From: Mactra quadrangularis | Lineage: Eukaryota; Mollusca; Bivalvia; Venerida; Mactridae | Assembly: GCA_025267735.1 (NCBI GenBank) | Contig: CM046301.1 | Span: 56,997,872 to 57,061,871 of the forward strand | Direction: 5' to 3' | Length of the DNA: 64,000 nucleotides | In this document: positions 1 through 14,688 of the stretch, piece by piece | Layout: the number at the start of each line of letters is the position of its first letter | How positions within the stretch are numbered: position 1 is the stretch's first letter | Position numbers and translations under genes: made by a program | Notes under the pieces: model-generated | The model's database searches: none | Seen by the model: only the letters and a program-made list of their open reading frames with translations | Told to the model about the DNA's origin: nothing

Positions 1-2814
1 CTACCTTCAGCCTATTAACAACGCTCCATAACTTAGTTCTGTGTTTGTGCAAATTCACGAAAAAATAGACATTTTTATCATAACACGCATCTACAATTTG
101 GTTTGCCGTATCATATTTTTGCCCGTTGGGAGTCCAAACTGATCAGTTAAACATATAAACAGTCTTATGAATGACCCGGTCAACAGTTAGAGTGAAGATG
201 AGGTTATAACCTTAAAATATGCAGGATTCCAGTCGGAGAAGGTCAAGTTACTTCCCACATGATCCAGAGGATGTTTTATCTCACTTCATTTTCAGACAAA
301 AATAACATAGATCATTACTGATGGTAAAAGCTTGTGTGAGATGTATATTGAGATACAACAGTTGCATACAGTCAAGATGGACGCCAATAACTCGGGAAGA
401 GAACACTTCTTGCTCTTTTTAAAGTTTACTTCAATTTTGTATAAATATATAATTGCATAAAAATGCTTTTTTTAAGTCAAACTTTTTTTCATTTTGAAAG
501 AAGTTTTAATGCATATAAACGCAAAAAAATTGCATAAATATGCTTAAATGTAAATTTTGAAAGAAGTTTAGATGCATAAAACGCACTACATATCTGTTGG
601 CTGCATGTCATGATAGTGAACAAATAAACTTACTTATCGATCAATGAATTGGTCTGAACAGCATGAAAGAAGGCACATGCTAATGCCAGAGTGCTAAAAA
701 TACTCAATAGCCACCACTTGAGGTTGCCTTGTTAGTGAAATAAACACAATATGGCCGAGTTGTTGGAAACGTTTTCTTCTTTCATAATCGATCAGGGGTG
801 TGGAACTTAAAGATTTTTTCAACTTGTTCACGGACAAGTGAAACTGAAAAAACAACTTGTCCGGGATAAAAATGAACTTGTCCAAAAGTTCAATACTCAA
901 ACAGAAATATTTGGAGCTATGAATTATCTAGAGAAACTGCATAACAAACATAGCCACAGTAAGTCGCAGCAAGTCCCAGAAAATGCAGGGAAAAATTATC
1001 ACAAAAATGCGCTTGTAAACCTGAAAAGTTTAAACATTTAAATAATATTACAAAATATGCACAGAGAAGGCTGCTATACAGATGCACTTATGTTAATCTA
1101 CAACAAATATATATTTCGCGACAATAAAATATTATTTCAGTTACTTTATAAAAACAGTAGGTATGCGTCCAGCTAGAGCAAACATACATTATAAAAACAA
1201 AACGTAAATTGATTGTTACTCAATTCAATGAGTCGAACGAACATAAACAAAACGTCCTCTTATTCATCGTTGCTTGTTAACTAAGCGTTCATTACTAAGC
1301 GTCCATTACGTATAGAATTAAACTAAAGGATTCACGGTCCTTAAATTTGTACTTAATGACCATGATAATCAAATACGTAACATTAATAATACACCGAGAA
1401 CAGACGACGAACATCGTAGCAACAATAAGCTAAAACCCGAGCCAAGCCAGAGAGTCGTAATTTGTGAAGTTATTTGTCCGAAGCAATCTGGAGTAACCAT
1501 TATCATTGCTGAGTATTTGAGCGTGAAACAAGTTCAACAAAACCAGATACAAAGTTCATTGAGTACAAACTATTTACACATTCTGATATTTCCAGACGTT
1601 TGTAGGAAGTAAACTAAAGTAGACAATAAAAGTCATTGTGATATATACACTCCTCAACAATTCAGAGGAAATGATATTCATGATTTATATTACAATACAT
1701 GTAGGTCTACTTGTTTTCCAAGACTTTTTTTCAAAGGGAATAATTATATGCCTGTTGACCTAAGTCAGTAGAACCTAATGGTTCGATAGAATTTTGTAAA
1801 TTTTCTACTTTTTCTACTTTACTGTAAACCTAAGTATATATGATGACTCAACATAAATTTCTTGGACTATTGTTCAAATAAAATATTTTTCCAGAAGACC
1901 TAAATACATTATAAATTGGTACAGAAACTAAGGCGCTAAGTCATCAGTGCATCTTTTGGAACGAAAAGGCCCCTACCACACTGCCAGTGATTGCAATTCA
2001 GCATGTAAGAAAGCGAAGACATGAATTAAACTTGTTATTTTATTGGCATGGTTCGTCTTTTCAAAAAAAGAGAAATGTTCCATTATACCCGCGACAATTG
2101 CTTTGTGTCTAATTGAATAATCCGATACAGAAAATGACATCTGCCATCGTTTTACACTGATGGTAAAGTCCAAGATTTGCCGACTTGAAGCTCTTGGCAC
2201 TTAGAAGCCTACAAATTATAACATTTTTGCTAAATTTACCTAGAAAGATTCATGGGTTCGATATCTGTTCCTTATGCAAATGTCAAAGGTCGGAAGTCAA
2301 GCTGAGTCAATTTCCAACTCTAGTTATCTATTTGATATAGAAAAGGGAACGTCGGTGGTAGCACTAAGTTATGAGACCTCATTTAACAGGTATGTGTTAT
2401 TGCATTAGAAAATAAATACTAATAAGGCGCCAGTAATGTTCAGAGTCGAAGTTATTTAAACGGTTGATTACATGAATAGTCATATTAAGTCTTTTGTGAC
2501 CTTAACTTCAGTAAGGTTAACTTAAATTTTAGCGGAAAAAATAATCAGTTTTGACAATGTGATTACAGTTGTTGTGCAAGATGAATGTTATGTGTGGTCC
2601 AACATTTGAAAATATGAACAAATACTGTTTTGACAACATTGTCAAGGAGATATCTGTACGAATGCACTCAAGTGTCTTGTACAATCACCTGCAACTCATT
2701 CGAATGACTGAAATATCTGATTTATAATAATTAATATGTGTCTTTGTTCAACTTTACTAATCGACATTCTTCAATATGAAAAAGACTTGATTTTGGTGTG
2801 ATACATAATAATAG
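1..2814. other. Gene-free AT-rich stretch
   Basis: No frame over 80 codons, no domain and no RNA gene. Around 490-585 a short direct repeat (TTTGAAAGAAGTTT...ATGCATAAA) occurs twice. Confidence 0.5.
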
Positions 2815-2905
2815 TATTGAGTGAGTGTGTGAGTGAGTGAGTGAGTGAGTGAGTGTGTGAGTGAGTGAGTGAGTGAGTGAGTGAGTGAGTGAGTGAGTGA
2901 GTGAA
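2815..2905. repeat. GAGT tetranucleotide microsatellite
   Basis: About 20 tandem copies of GAGT/GTGA with a few GTGT interruptions. It creates a spurious SLTH-repeat frame on the minus strand. It directly abuts the SINE that follows. Confidence 0.95.
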
Positions 2906-2922
2906 TGAGTGATTACCGATGT

Positions 2923-3245
2923 AGGAGCAGTGGTCCAGTGGTAGGACGAGCGCATAGAGACCGAGAGGTCCTGGGGTCGAGCCTTACTTTGGGCACTGCT
3001 AATTTCCGTGAGCAAGAAACTTACCTACAGTTGTTTCACCCCACCCAGTTGTAATTGGGAACTGTGAATGGATCGCCTGCTTGAGTTTGATTTCAGTGGT
3101 CAGGGCTCATCGTACAAAATTGTAAAATCGGTTGAACATGTAAATGAAAGTAGACTTTTTACCGCACTTTATATCATCGAAATATGATTTTAAAAGTTGT
3201 AGTCGATGATAAAGTTTGCGCTATATATAAGCTACAATAAAGCAA
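2923..3245 (+). mobile_element. tRNA-derived SINE
   Basis: The head resembles a tRNA: box A-like GTGGTCCAGTGGTAGG (2929-2944) and box B GGGTCGAGCC (2974-2983). The body continues TTTGGGCACTGCTAATTTCC and ends near GCGCTATATATAAG, the style of invertebrate SINE tails. End points are approximate. Confidence 0.7.
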
Positions 3246-6200
3246 TATGCAGCGATCAAGACGATCCATAATAAGAAAGTTCAAAGATGGGCATCAATGT
3301 TACAACTTGATTTTATCAAATAACTTGACTAGCCTAAGTATATTCAGAATATTACACATGGCTGTTCATGTACTAAATTACTAAAACACTAATTACCAAT
3401 GCACAAAAAATACGATAGCCATACACTTTCCGTTCATTTTTATATGACCTCGGTTAAGGGTCCATACTGGTCAATGTTCGATTGACCATGCTCTGAAAAG
3501 CACAAACTATTCCATCGAGAGATTTTAAGATCTTTATTTGAAGAACATAAAAATGCATTCCATGCTATGGCTCGTCGATCGACAACGATCGATATAGTAA
3601 AATGAACATGGAATGCTTGCGTGCGTTTGTAATGAAAGTAAATACGATCTAGCCAATGATTTATAGTAGTTGGTCACTTCAATGAATCATAGTTTGAAAC
3701 ATGTTTAATGACTATATCACGCTACTAATATGATTTAGACTCGTGTTTAGATGTTATCTAACTTCTTAATTTTGTCTTGCATTTTTGTTGTACGATAGTC
3801 TTTTGCATGTTGCGGAGTTAGTCCGCACTTTTGTAAATGTGTACTAATATTTTCACGAAGTAACCAATTTGTCCGTATTATGCTCTTACTTTTTGTAATT
3901 TACACAAAATTTAAGAAGAAGCAATATTAGGGATGGAATCATTTAAGGGAGGGATAAGCTCTGCGATGAAACCCTATCTGCAGTGTGCAGAAAAAATAAC
4001 ATCAGTTGGAACCAGTTTTTTAGCAGCTTTTACAAAAATTTTACTAAAACCAGAGACTGTAACAATGAATTAGTAAGTAAAGTTTAAAGAGCCTATATGA
4101 CGAGTAGGACTTGACCAATGTTCACTCGTTGACATTAAAAACATAAATCACAGTAGCCGTTTTCCTATCGTAAGAGCAGATGCTTGCATACAAAGAACTG
4201 ATAAAGTTTTTTTTTCAAAACAGGTGTTTAAATTTTTTATCCCACTTAAGTGAGATTCACTTAATCTTTCATGTGATAATTACGAGGACTATTACCTTTA
4301 AAGATTTATTTGCAAATTATGATATATTCAAACAATATGCTTTAATTCTAACGGTCGAGTAAACATAAAAACCAAGAGAGCATGGTTCAATCACCAGCAC
4401 CGACCTATTACCTTGCTTAATAATAGTTTTCCATTGAAAACTGAAACTAATCAAATATGCCTAACGATTTTTCTTGTACGATTTTGTAATTTTTAAATGG
4501 TTAAATCATCACTTCATATTATACTTGTAAATTCAACAAAGGGCAGACGACATCATACTACCAAATATTTACGGTAGATCTAATTTCTTTCTTTGTTTTC
4601 AAAGTCTTCAAAAGTATCAGTGTTTCATTGAACAAACGTAAAAGATCGGACATAGTGGCACCGACTTTATATAACAAATAAATCGAACTAAACATGTTTT
4701 TGCGTTTAATTTCACTCACTTTGGGCCGATACATCAGCGATCCTGTTTCATAATCAGGCAAATATTTGCTTAATGAACTGATTTCAAAGCACGCATGAAA
4801 AGTTATGTGATAATTGCCAATTAGAAGATGATAATAATCACGTTTAAAAGTTCGAAACTAAAGATCCACAAAAAGCGCTAGCTCTAAAGGACGCCATTTG
4901 AATTTTAAATGACGCATGCGCACTAAACACCAAATTACGCAGTAAATACTAATTACTCCACGTGTTTCTCACATAAAACATATAAAATGTTTGCAAGGAT
5001 TTGTTATCATGAATTGAATATTAGAATAAGAATAAATGAAGATGTTAAGGTTATTTTATTAGCTGATATGATATAATCGTGGTAATAAAGTGGGCGTTCA
5101 TTGCACATGTGACGCAATTGTTCCTCAATTACCACACTTATTGATATTATAGTAATAATGACATCGTTAATGTCAATTTATGATGGATATTTTATAATAA
5201 TGTAATGATTATTAGCTAATATTTGCAATTAAATCGCACTCACATGCAGATCAACATGGTTGTCACAAGGGAGGTAAATCATGACACAAGTGATTGTTAC
5301 GATTACGTGAATTTTACGGCGGATATTACATAGAAGGTAAACTCCCCGTAGCGGTATTTTTGTTGTTTTCTATATATTTTGTATAAAAACACACAGAAAA
5401 GATGTTGGGAAGAAGAACAGCAATATTTAAACAAATGCATTATTGGAATTCTGGGACTAGACTGTAGCTTGTTTGCTAAAGTAAAACACCATAGCAACAT
5501 CGATTCTACAAGAGTGCATATCCATGAAGTAAACAAAAACAATTAGCTGTTTTGTCTAGTGTTGCCTCCTTCACGTGTTATTGAACACAATCTCGCTATT
5601 GCACACCTATCCAAATCCAATAGTGCTGCCTTCTTCATGTGCAACTGAACACAATCTCGCAAATGCTGGTCAAAGTTACAGTCGGAAACGACTCATGACC
5701 ATACACATGAAGATGATGTTCAAAGATGAAATGACCGCCTATCCAAGTTGCCTCCTTCGCGTGTTATTGAACACAATCTCAAATGCATGCCTCTCCAAGA
5801 GACATCGAATACAGAATTTATTAACAGAAAATTTGGTACGTTTGTTCTAGTGCTAAACATAGTCACAGGAGGTCCATAAGGTCTTTGTTTGTTGTGTTGT
5901 ATTCTCACAACATTATAATCACGAAAGATATAATCAACATTAATAAGTATACTAATATTGAAATCTTATTTCATGGAAACATAATCAAGAAATTGGTTTA
6001 TGTTTATTTCAATAAGCCTTTGTCGTTTTGAATGAATAGTTTGACTTTTAGATGAACTATGTGTTGTAAAGCATCTTAATTCCATAGCCTTTGATAATAA
6101 ACTTAGCAGAAAATAGCAGTGGACAAAAGCGAAAAGAACCACAAAGTAAAGAAAAGAAATGGAAAAAGCGAAGTTTTATCTCAGGGGACGACATTTCTTA

Positions 6201-8083
6201 GATAATTTGAATTTAAGAGAAAAAAACATCTATTTAAATGAATTTTATTAATTGAAGTGCTGTTTTTCTTGTAAAATGATGTCACCTCGATGACCAGAGT
6301 TTGAACCTGTTTAACTAAGTAATAAGCATGATTTACAACTAAGCAAAATTAACTCTTTTTGTAACTGCAATATTTATCATTGAACATATTTTCATAATGA
6401 AAATAGCGCTATATACAAACGTGGTATATAATAATAAAAATCATTTAATACATAATATAATTGAAGAAATAGGAAGAATAAAATATAAGTTGAAAAGTTG
6501 TACATCGGTTTCAGGAGAAAATGCAATCATGGCCGAATTATTTAATTGACGTAAGTACTCATCATGTTAAAGAAGCTTCTCTTGTCTCACGTCACGTGAC
6601 GCAATTTTCAACCTCATTGTTTAACGCACAATGCACCACCATTGATATAAAGCACAAGGTTGTCCAAACCGGTACCTATAACCAAACCTATAAAGTTCGA
6701 TAACTGTTGCTTACATCAAAAGTTGACCATACACCTTAAACTCAAGTATTTTAACTCATTTATTGACCATTTTATAACTCAAGAAATCAAACATCTCGAG
6801 GTCAAGCTGACCAAGGATCTTACATGACTATCAACATTAATTGTATTTAAATGATAGGAACTATTTGTATATTAAACATTATAACGGTTCTAATCCAGAT
6901 AGCTGACCTTTCTGACCCCTAAAGTGTTGTCCATGAGGACGTAATACTATTATTGTAAAACCATTTTATTGGTATTCCATGTATGAACATACTTCAGTTT
7001 TATAATTTTGCACTGGAAATACGTACTTGAGTTTGTTGTATACAATAGTCATTCTTAATTTATTACCTTAAATAAACACTGACCAGTACATAACTGACCA
7101 TCGTTTTGACCTTTCCAATCAAACATTGCTTAATACTGTTATCTCAACTTTATGATACAACAATTCTTTAAGTATTTTTACAACCCTGGAGACAAACATA
7201 AAACAAAGATATTGATTTCGATACATAAAGACAACAGGAATATATTACAAATTCTAACAAACAAGTATTTACCTGCGCAGTTCCATCGATTAGGGCTCCG
7301 GAGAAAATCTTAGAGAAATACATTCACGTAAAACACACTGTCGACTATCACAGACAAGTTTATGTAATGTTTGATAAAATTTGTCAACATGACGTATATG
7401 TGGTCAGGGCAAAAGTTCATATCACTCTACAAACATGATGGTGGATTATGTAATATAAATAAGAATATAAATGGTATTAAGACTATCTGAGTCCATGTAC
7501 GAGACGGTCGGAGTGGGTCATAGGGTTATTTGGGGTCATTTTTATACAGTTAGTTTAAAATTTCTGACCATAACGCTTCACTTCAACTGTCCATCCAACA
7601 ACCGGAGCGAATTTCAATAAATCTTGTTCAATTTTAACGGACAAGATAACTGGTCACTTGAATTAATGTCCATTTCATGACCCTCCCATTGTCCAAGTTT
7701 GACAATGATTTAGTTGTCAACAGTGAATTCAAGTACAATGGGCCCGCTCGCTAAATTACCAAAAATATACAGTTAGTTCAATACGAATAACTGAGACTGG
7801 TGATACTGGTGAGTATCAAGAAAACCGAAACCTATCACACCGGAAGTTATCACGATATCTGATAACACTATCACCAACTTTGGTACAAGTGTTCCCTAGA
7901 CACGGAAATAAGCAAACATCCTAGTATGTAAAAGATTAACTTAAGATTTCAACCATTACATTAATATATTGATGACAAACGTTTGATACGTTTGATAACA
8001 TTTCAAGTGACTTTCATATAAGCAGCTTACTTAAGGTCACTTTGGCTCATTATTATTTTAATTTAATGACAATATGAGCGTTC
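3246..8083. other. Gene-free AT-rich stretch
   Basis: Only short frames without recognisable content. The one structured part is the degenerate repeat at 5563-5800, listed separately. Confidence 0.5.
5563..5800. repeat. Degenerate ~62-bp tandem repeat
   Basis: The block GCCTCCTTCACGTGTTATTG followed by AACACAATCTC occurs at about 5565, in altered form at about 5626, and again at about 5749. The spacing is one and two multiples of about 62 bases. Confidence 0.55.
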
Positions 8084-8248
8084 CAAAGACTCAGACCTGA
8101 GCCGGACACCAGCCGCCAAAGACTCAGCTCTGAGCCGGACACTAGTCGCTAAAGACTCAGCTCTGAGCCGGACACCAGTCGGGGAAGACTCAAATATGTA
8201 CCGGACAACTGCCGCCAAACACTCAGACTTGAGCCGGACACCAGCCGC
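8084..8248. repeat. 33-bp minisatellite, about five copies
   Basis: Units of the form AAAGACTCAGCTCTGAGCCG followed by GACACCAGCCGCC start near 8085, 8118, 8151, 8184 and 8217. The 33-bp period keeps frame, so the minus strand reads RLVSGSELSLW-like repeats. An in-frame stop falls within the array, so I do not call it coding. Confidence 0.9.
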
Positions 8249-8583
8249 TTATTCACAGACAAAAAACAGAAAAAAATTATCAGCAAAACAATCAATAACA
8301 TGCATCCTGAGACAATCTTGCGTTTCAAACAACAAACAAATAAATCGTGAGTAATACATTTGTTGAATAAGTACATACTTTTTTATCTGATTACTATAAT
8401 CCCTCTTATTTCTTTTAATTACATCGTTACTTAATCGATCAATTCATAACAAAGCTCTAAGAACATATTTCAACAGTCAGTCATATGACGCCGATAGTAG
8501 AGTTAACCATCATTGCTTGGATTAACTGGTACTTCACTTCCTTACTTCCGTAATTAATTGTTCTCTTTGTACCGTAAAAAGCC

Positions 8584-8660
8584 ATGACCGGGCTCAAACC
8601 CTCGATCCTCCATCATAATTTTAATGGTTATCCCAACCACTCGACCACTTAGGCAGGTAA
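8584..8660 (-). mobile_element. tRNA-like sequence, SINE head or tRNA pseudogene
   Basis: The reverse complement reads CCTAAGTGGTCGAGTGGTT (box A-like) and, about 45 bases on, GGGTTTGAGCCCGG (box B-like). The acceptor stem does not pair convincingly, so an intact tRNA gene is unlikely. Confidence 0.5.
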
Positions 8661-11600
8661 AGTTATGTTAAGTTAAGAAATCGGAAGATAATAGAGCTTG
8701 GTGGGTTAATGTTAAACCAGTCTAATAACATTTAAATGAAGAAGAATGAAGACTTCTGTTGCTGACCAATCGAACTAAATCCGTAATCTAGGACGAACTG
8801 CAATATACATTAGCAGAAAATATACCGTAGTTTAGATTTTCTACAACGTTTCTAAGTTTCATGTCCTTCTTTGTCCAAAACCACTAAATTATATAAAATT
8901 TATAACGAGGAATAAATTGCGGGAAAATAAAATGGCCTTGCGCTAGTTTTATGCAATGACCTCAAAACGCAAAAAAACACACATCGCGGTTACTAAACAA
9001 AGAAAATAAATTAGGACGGTTGTTAATGTTCTTGTGGTATGTAAAATAGTAATAATGATAATTTGGTCAGTGTGTTTGTATACGTGAATATATTTGGCCA
9101 CAGCTTTTATGAGTGTATTTGAATGTTAAACACTCCACTGGCCATGCAGCCCAACTTCAAAAGACCCTAAAAATCTTCACATATGCTTTTAATTAAGTTA
9201 ATATATATTTGTAAGTATTTTTTACTCAGGAAGATCGCCTCGCGTATTAAACTTGATGGTAAATAGAGGTTTTTCATCCGGTAACATGTACCTAGCATTA
9301 CTATGCAATCTTTTATGAGATTTTTTATCATAAAAGCAGTGGCTAACATGGATTTATGTCTAAGACGAATAATAATCCCTATGTTTTATTCGTATGTAAG
9401 AGTTTTAAGTCTATAATGAATGTAGTTAGTCTACCTGGAGAATCTCATACCAATACAATGTCATGTGTAAATAATGGAAATTATGTATAAAATAAACACG
9501 TTCGCTATTAAAAAGAATGTCATTTATGAATCAATTCAAGTATTCCACTTACAGCGCCTTTTTCCCAGTTTATGCAGAGAGTGAAAACTTGCCAATTCTA
9601 GTCAACGCTAGTCTAGACCCTCCCCGACATGCTTTGTTATTGTTCTATTCATATTTTTTATTTGTTACAATTGTTCATAACTTTATTTTCAGCAGTTTCT
9701 TCAGTGCAACCTAGAACGCGCTATTTACAGCATACATTTAAACAAAATGTCTATGGTTACCAATATGTTAGAAAAAGTTCCGATAATCAAATTTTCTTAT
9801 CAAAACATTATCAAATTACAAAAATATTGAGAAGCAACAAATTTAAGAAAGGAAATATTACATTTCAAATGTTTTTCTTCTTTTGGTCGAGTTCAATTTT
9901 ATGCCTATGCATGTATTAAGAGAAATGCGAGTTTATTTCAATTCTAAACTACACAATAAGATAATAACATTCGCCATCTAAAATTTGGAAGAATAAAGAA
10001 ATACTATTGATTAAAGCTAATATCAAATTTCCAAGCATTTTTCTATCACCGAGTTCAGGTCATGGAGACATTTTTCGTGTGGCCACGACACAAGAAATGA
10101 CCGTCTATCACGAGGACATGATGAACAAGCCTACGGGACTTTTAATTGACAGCTACACACATCACCTTTCAGCAGAATTGATTATTACTGAAAATTAAGA
10201 CATAGAGAGAAGCAATGAGAAGAAATAGTTATAAAGCCCTGGTGAGTTCATTACAAACGGTGATCAATTCTGCATCAGTTCATTTATGGAACGACATTTT
10301 CACATATTTAGATTGCATTTTCCTATTAATTTGCAGTTGACTATTTAAAGCCATTTTAATTGTCTTCAACGAGGAAAACGGTTATGTTAATAAACACTTT
10401 ATGCTTTACAAGAAATATAATATACAGTTAAAGATTATTTCGTCAAGACAAACATTTCAAAAAACGGTGTACATTCAAAAAACGTACAAAAAAGACAATC
10501 ATCTTGCTTTACGTAATGCACACTTATCAGTTTGCATCGATAAAAATACTAAAACAAAATGTTTACTTAGTTTTGAGAGGTTGTTTCTAAAGTTGCTTCG
10601 GTGAGTATAAGTTTGTATTAGAAAAGGTAACTTTGTAAAGACATTAACGGCACAGTTACATATTAGTTTAAGACAAAGAAGTCTTCTGCTGTGAATTCTA
10701 TTTTACTGACTGCTATTGTTATGTTCAATAAAAACATTTAAAAGTGCACTTAATGACGATTCTTGTGTTTATGAACATTTAAAAGCACTATCCAATAACT
10801 TCTGCAAACTTTTGTAAATACAGTAAATAAAGACTGCTTCCTAGAAATCCAATGTAATAATTACATAATAAAAAACAACAAGAAAAAAACAACAAGAAAA
10901 AACAGAAAACAAAGATACAGACATGATTAAAATGACGCCATACACACCTTTTTATAACAAATCACTTTTCTTCACAACAGGATGCTCCTAAAAACGTTCC
11001 CAACAGCTTGCAAAAGCACTCATAAGATACACATTTATATTTTTTACTGCAACATTACATACTCAGCTGCGTCCACTGTTCAATTAAAATGCTTCAATTT
11101 TCAAGTCACCAACTGTTCAGATTTTTTAATATCAATGAATAGTTTTTAATGTCCAGCGAAAAATAAATGAACCTTCTGCGTGAGCTGATGTGTTTATGCA
11201 GTTTTTGTGCGTTATGAATAATCGACGAAATTATGGATAATGGTTGCAGGCACAAAGAAGGCCTTTATTTTGAGTTGGTCAGTAGAAAATAGCCTCTGCT
11301 ACGTCATTACAAACGAGGCAATGCAGAATAATGTTTGAGAGGCGCTATAAGGGGAAGTGCATATTAATAACTGGTCATTTTTATTTCAAAATTGAGGATA
11401 TTGGGGGAAATGCAAACAATATTTTTAACTCAATGTCATATGGATACATGTAGTTAACTGATAAACTCAATTACTTGAAATGTAATTATATTTCCGTTTA
11501 CTGTTTAGATTGAACTAACTGATTTAGAATAGAGGATCATCAATTTATCTGTGTTTTGATGATAAAATGTTAATAACTCAAAATTTACTTACATAAACAT

Positions 11601-13755
11601 GAACTTGTTTATACTTGAAATAATGGCGGAGCGAGGCCATTTCATTAAAAGCAATCGACGTTATTCAGTTGGCGCAATTTCTATTGTCGTAAAGATAAGT
11701 ATATCGGTGAAATATTTTCCGATTTCATCACCTCCTAGGAATTGCGTTACATACGTTAAATATAAATTCTGAAATAAAAGAACAGGTGCAGAAGAATTTT
11801 GAGAAACCATATTGTCCCCTTAGTGGCCCCTTTCTGAAATGTACAAATTATAAAATGTGGTGAGTGGTGCAATCTATTGGTGGATAGCGATTTGAAATTG
11901 TACGAGTAGGTGTAGTCATATTGCAGTAGGGGGTTGCAACATGGGGCCAAGACGAGTCACGTGATATATGAAAGATAATTGGCCCTTACAGAAGTAATCT
12001 TCGTTTTAAAGTATTTTGCGTTAATTATATTAAAGGTAGCCGGAAAAAAAACTTTCATTGCGTTTTGATAAGAAATGATAACCTATCCATTAAACTAATG
12101 GTTAAGTTTTAAAAAAATACACCGACTTTAAAGTAAACGGTGGAACTTTGATAAAGTATGCCAATACTTTCTTAATTTCAAAGTTGAAAGTGTTTCGAGC
12201 ATTAAAATCGGTAGATAGAATGAAATAAGGTTTCCGAAAACTTATTTCAAAGAATTCACAAAATTGGCACTCTGATAAATAAATTCATGTTCTGGTCTTT
12301 GAAAACATGTTTATTAAAACTACTTATGTCTATGTGTAAGGATAATTGCCTGATTAAGCAAAACGTTTGTCATACTATAGTCATAAAGCAACTGGTCAAG
12401 TAGAGATATTCCTCTAAAATTATTAAGAATTTAGGATTATATTATATGTATTATCAAAGATATTTCCATAATATTTTGCTATAACATAATACGACCAACG
12501 ACAAAATTTGTCGTATTATTTTCCATAAAACAAACTTATTTGGATCAAGGAAAATAAACATACAAATTCATCCTTTTTTCTTATTTATGATCTTTTCATC
12601 GGTTATACAAAAAACATATTTATTTTTTCGTAGTAATTGTGCATACGACTTTTTTTTATTGTATAAGCTTTTGTGACGCTTTCGAAATATCGGACTCGGT
12701 CAGCCTTCAATATCATTGCACCCGCGTCATCAGTTCAGTTTGGTTCGAAATAAAAATAATCAGAAACAATTTTGACCAATGTATTAATTTAAACATGCCT
12801 TGATCTTGTGATATATGAGCATTTGTAAGAAGAAGGCATATATAACGCTTACCCTATCTGACCCTTTTTCGAAAGTGACCCCTCACTGACCGCAAGATTG
12901 TAGTTAAATATGCAAAAACGTTAAAAAGAGAAGGATAATAGACGCATATCTCGCAGTCATGGCTTGTATGTCATAAACTAATGTACACTCAAAAGAATAG
13001 CTTTAGATGACATTTCGATTGTCGATAAATATCAGTATAAAGCGAAATAAAATATGATGCACTGGGTTTCACCCTTCAATGAGGCAGCGTTACCTTTCTA
13101 AAGTTACTTATTGTAATCAGTAGGGTTTAGTCTAAAGGCAATGACCTTAAACCAACCTCTTAGGATAGAGGGAAGTGGAAAATTGGTATAGTTTTAACTG
13201 CACAAAGAGTTGATTATGGTTTAAACAGAAATTTTACAATGAACAACAAAAGGTCACCACGTCGTTTTCGCTGACTTTGGTGTAATTTATTTAATGTCAG
13301 AGATGACCAGTTAGCTATGTTGTTGTTTTAATGGAAAGTCATCTATTATGAAATCATCGCTTTTCAGCCGTTGGCTTGTTTCTCGCCAACATATACAAAA
13401 TTACCAGTTGGTCAATTGCGAAACATCACATTGTTAATTAATTTTATTACTTAATCAAATCTAATCATAAGCATAAATAAGGTACTTAATTACCTTCCTC
13501 TAAAACAGTGAAGTGAAAGATGACATTTGTATGAAATTTTGACCATGTATTATATGACGACTAAAGTTAGTGTTACGTGATTATTTTGTCGTCATGACTT
13601 CAGTTTCCATGTTCTTAGGGGCAGTACTTTGAGCACGTGCATTTTCATATTCAGATCACATTTAGAATAGTACAGTTATTGCATTTTATAGTCAAAGTTT
13701 CTATGCATGTTCATCGACTTTACAGCTTTTACCCAAGGTCATCTGGCTAGTGGTA
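8661..13755. other. Gene-free AT-rich stretch
   Basis: Frames up to 96 codons (for example 9629-9919) lack domains or plausible splice partners. No repeat array or RNA gene recognised. Confidence 0.5.
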
Positions 13756-13779
13756 TCTATCTATCAATGCCCTTGGAGA

Positions 13780-14200
13780 CCTTAACTTCGCCTACAATCT
13801 CCGTAAACAGATATCCTGTAAAGCATTGTCGTACAGGATCTCTACTATCTCAATGGAGGGTCACGTCGAGATGACCTTTATGTCGACTAATCAATGCGTA
13901 GCTTTCATCTAGACGAAACACTATTAATAACATTTTGATTTCGTAATTTCTATTTTTAGACCAAGGTTTGTAAGCTAATTTAACAGCGGTATTATTCACA
14001 GTCTGCGATTGGACGGCTCATTTCAAATTGTGTGACGTAGACGATGTAAACAAGTTACGAATCATAACAATTTCGTCATTAATATCATGATGAGAAAATG
14101 TCACTTGAACGTGACCCTCGTTTGAAAAAGGCCAGATCTAAATTAGCGAGTAGTCGAGCGGAAAATTTTAGATCGGGTTTTAATCAGATTGCTTCGCCTA
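13780..14200 (+). repeat. Dispersed ~0.45-kb repeat, copy 1
   Basis: Shares long blocks with 15935-16430 and, inverted, with 35655-36390. Examples are CTCCGTAAACAGATATCCTG, GATTGGACGGCTCATTTCAA and GGTTTTAATCAGATTG at the right end. No coding frame or clear terminal inverted repeat. Confidence 0.8.
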
Positions 14201-14269
14201 CTGCAGCCAACATATTGGCGCAACCATATTATACCACCCTCACAGGTAACCTTTTTCGACAGTGTGATA

Positions 14270-14350
14270 TGAAATAAGCGCAGGTTAACTTCTTGCACAA
14301 GATAATTAGCAATGCCTCTGGTGTGGTTCGAACACGTGATCTCTCGGGTA
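14270..14350 (-). mobile_element. SINE fragment
   Basis: The reverse complement reads GATCACGTGTTCGAACCAC (box B-like), then GGCATTGCTAATTATCTTG and TGCAAGAAGTTAACC. This order is also seen just after box B in the SINE at 2923-3245. Confidence 0.5.
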
Positions 14351-14525
14351 TATAACGTTGGAATAATTGGAATAATTAAAACATCTAGTAAACTTAGATA
14401 AAAAAATATATCAAGTCAAAACTCAATTCAAATGATTTAGTATTTGTCAAACATTTACTATTCTTCCTTTACAAAAACATACATGTACCTTATTTTATAT
14501 ACGCAATATTGTGAAATCTTATTCC

Positions 14526-14688
14526 ACTGACAATTAGCTCATACATTAACCCCGCTGATTTAAATACTTACAACATAACTTCTGTATTCACGATCGATAG
14601 ATATATATAACCGCACTTGCGTTCGGGGAAAATCGAACAAATATCGAGTATCTAAATCAGCCGAGTTAATGTATGCGCCTCTGACAGT
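14526..14688. mobile_element. MITE, ~163 bp
   Basis: Inverted arms of about 43 bases, with roughly nine mismatches: ATACATTAACCCCGCTGATT on the left versus ATACATTAACTCGGCTGATT on the reverse complement of the right. A clear target duplication was not found. Confidence 0.7.

Noticed and set aside
2731..3015. 94-codon SLTH-repeat frame
   Set aside because: Translation of the GAGT microsatellite and SINE head.
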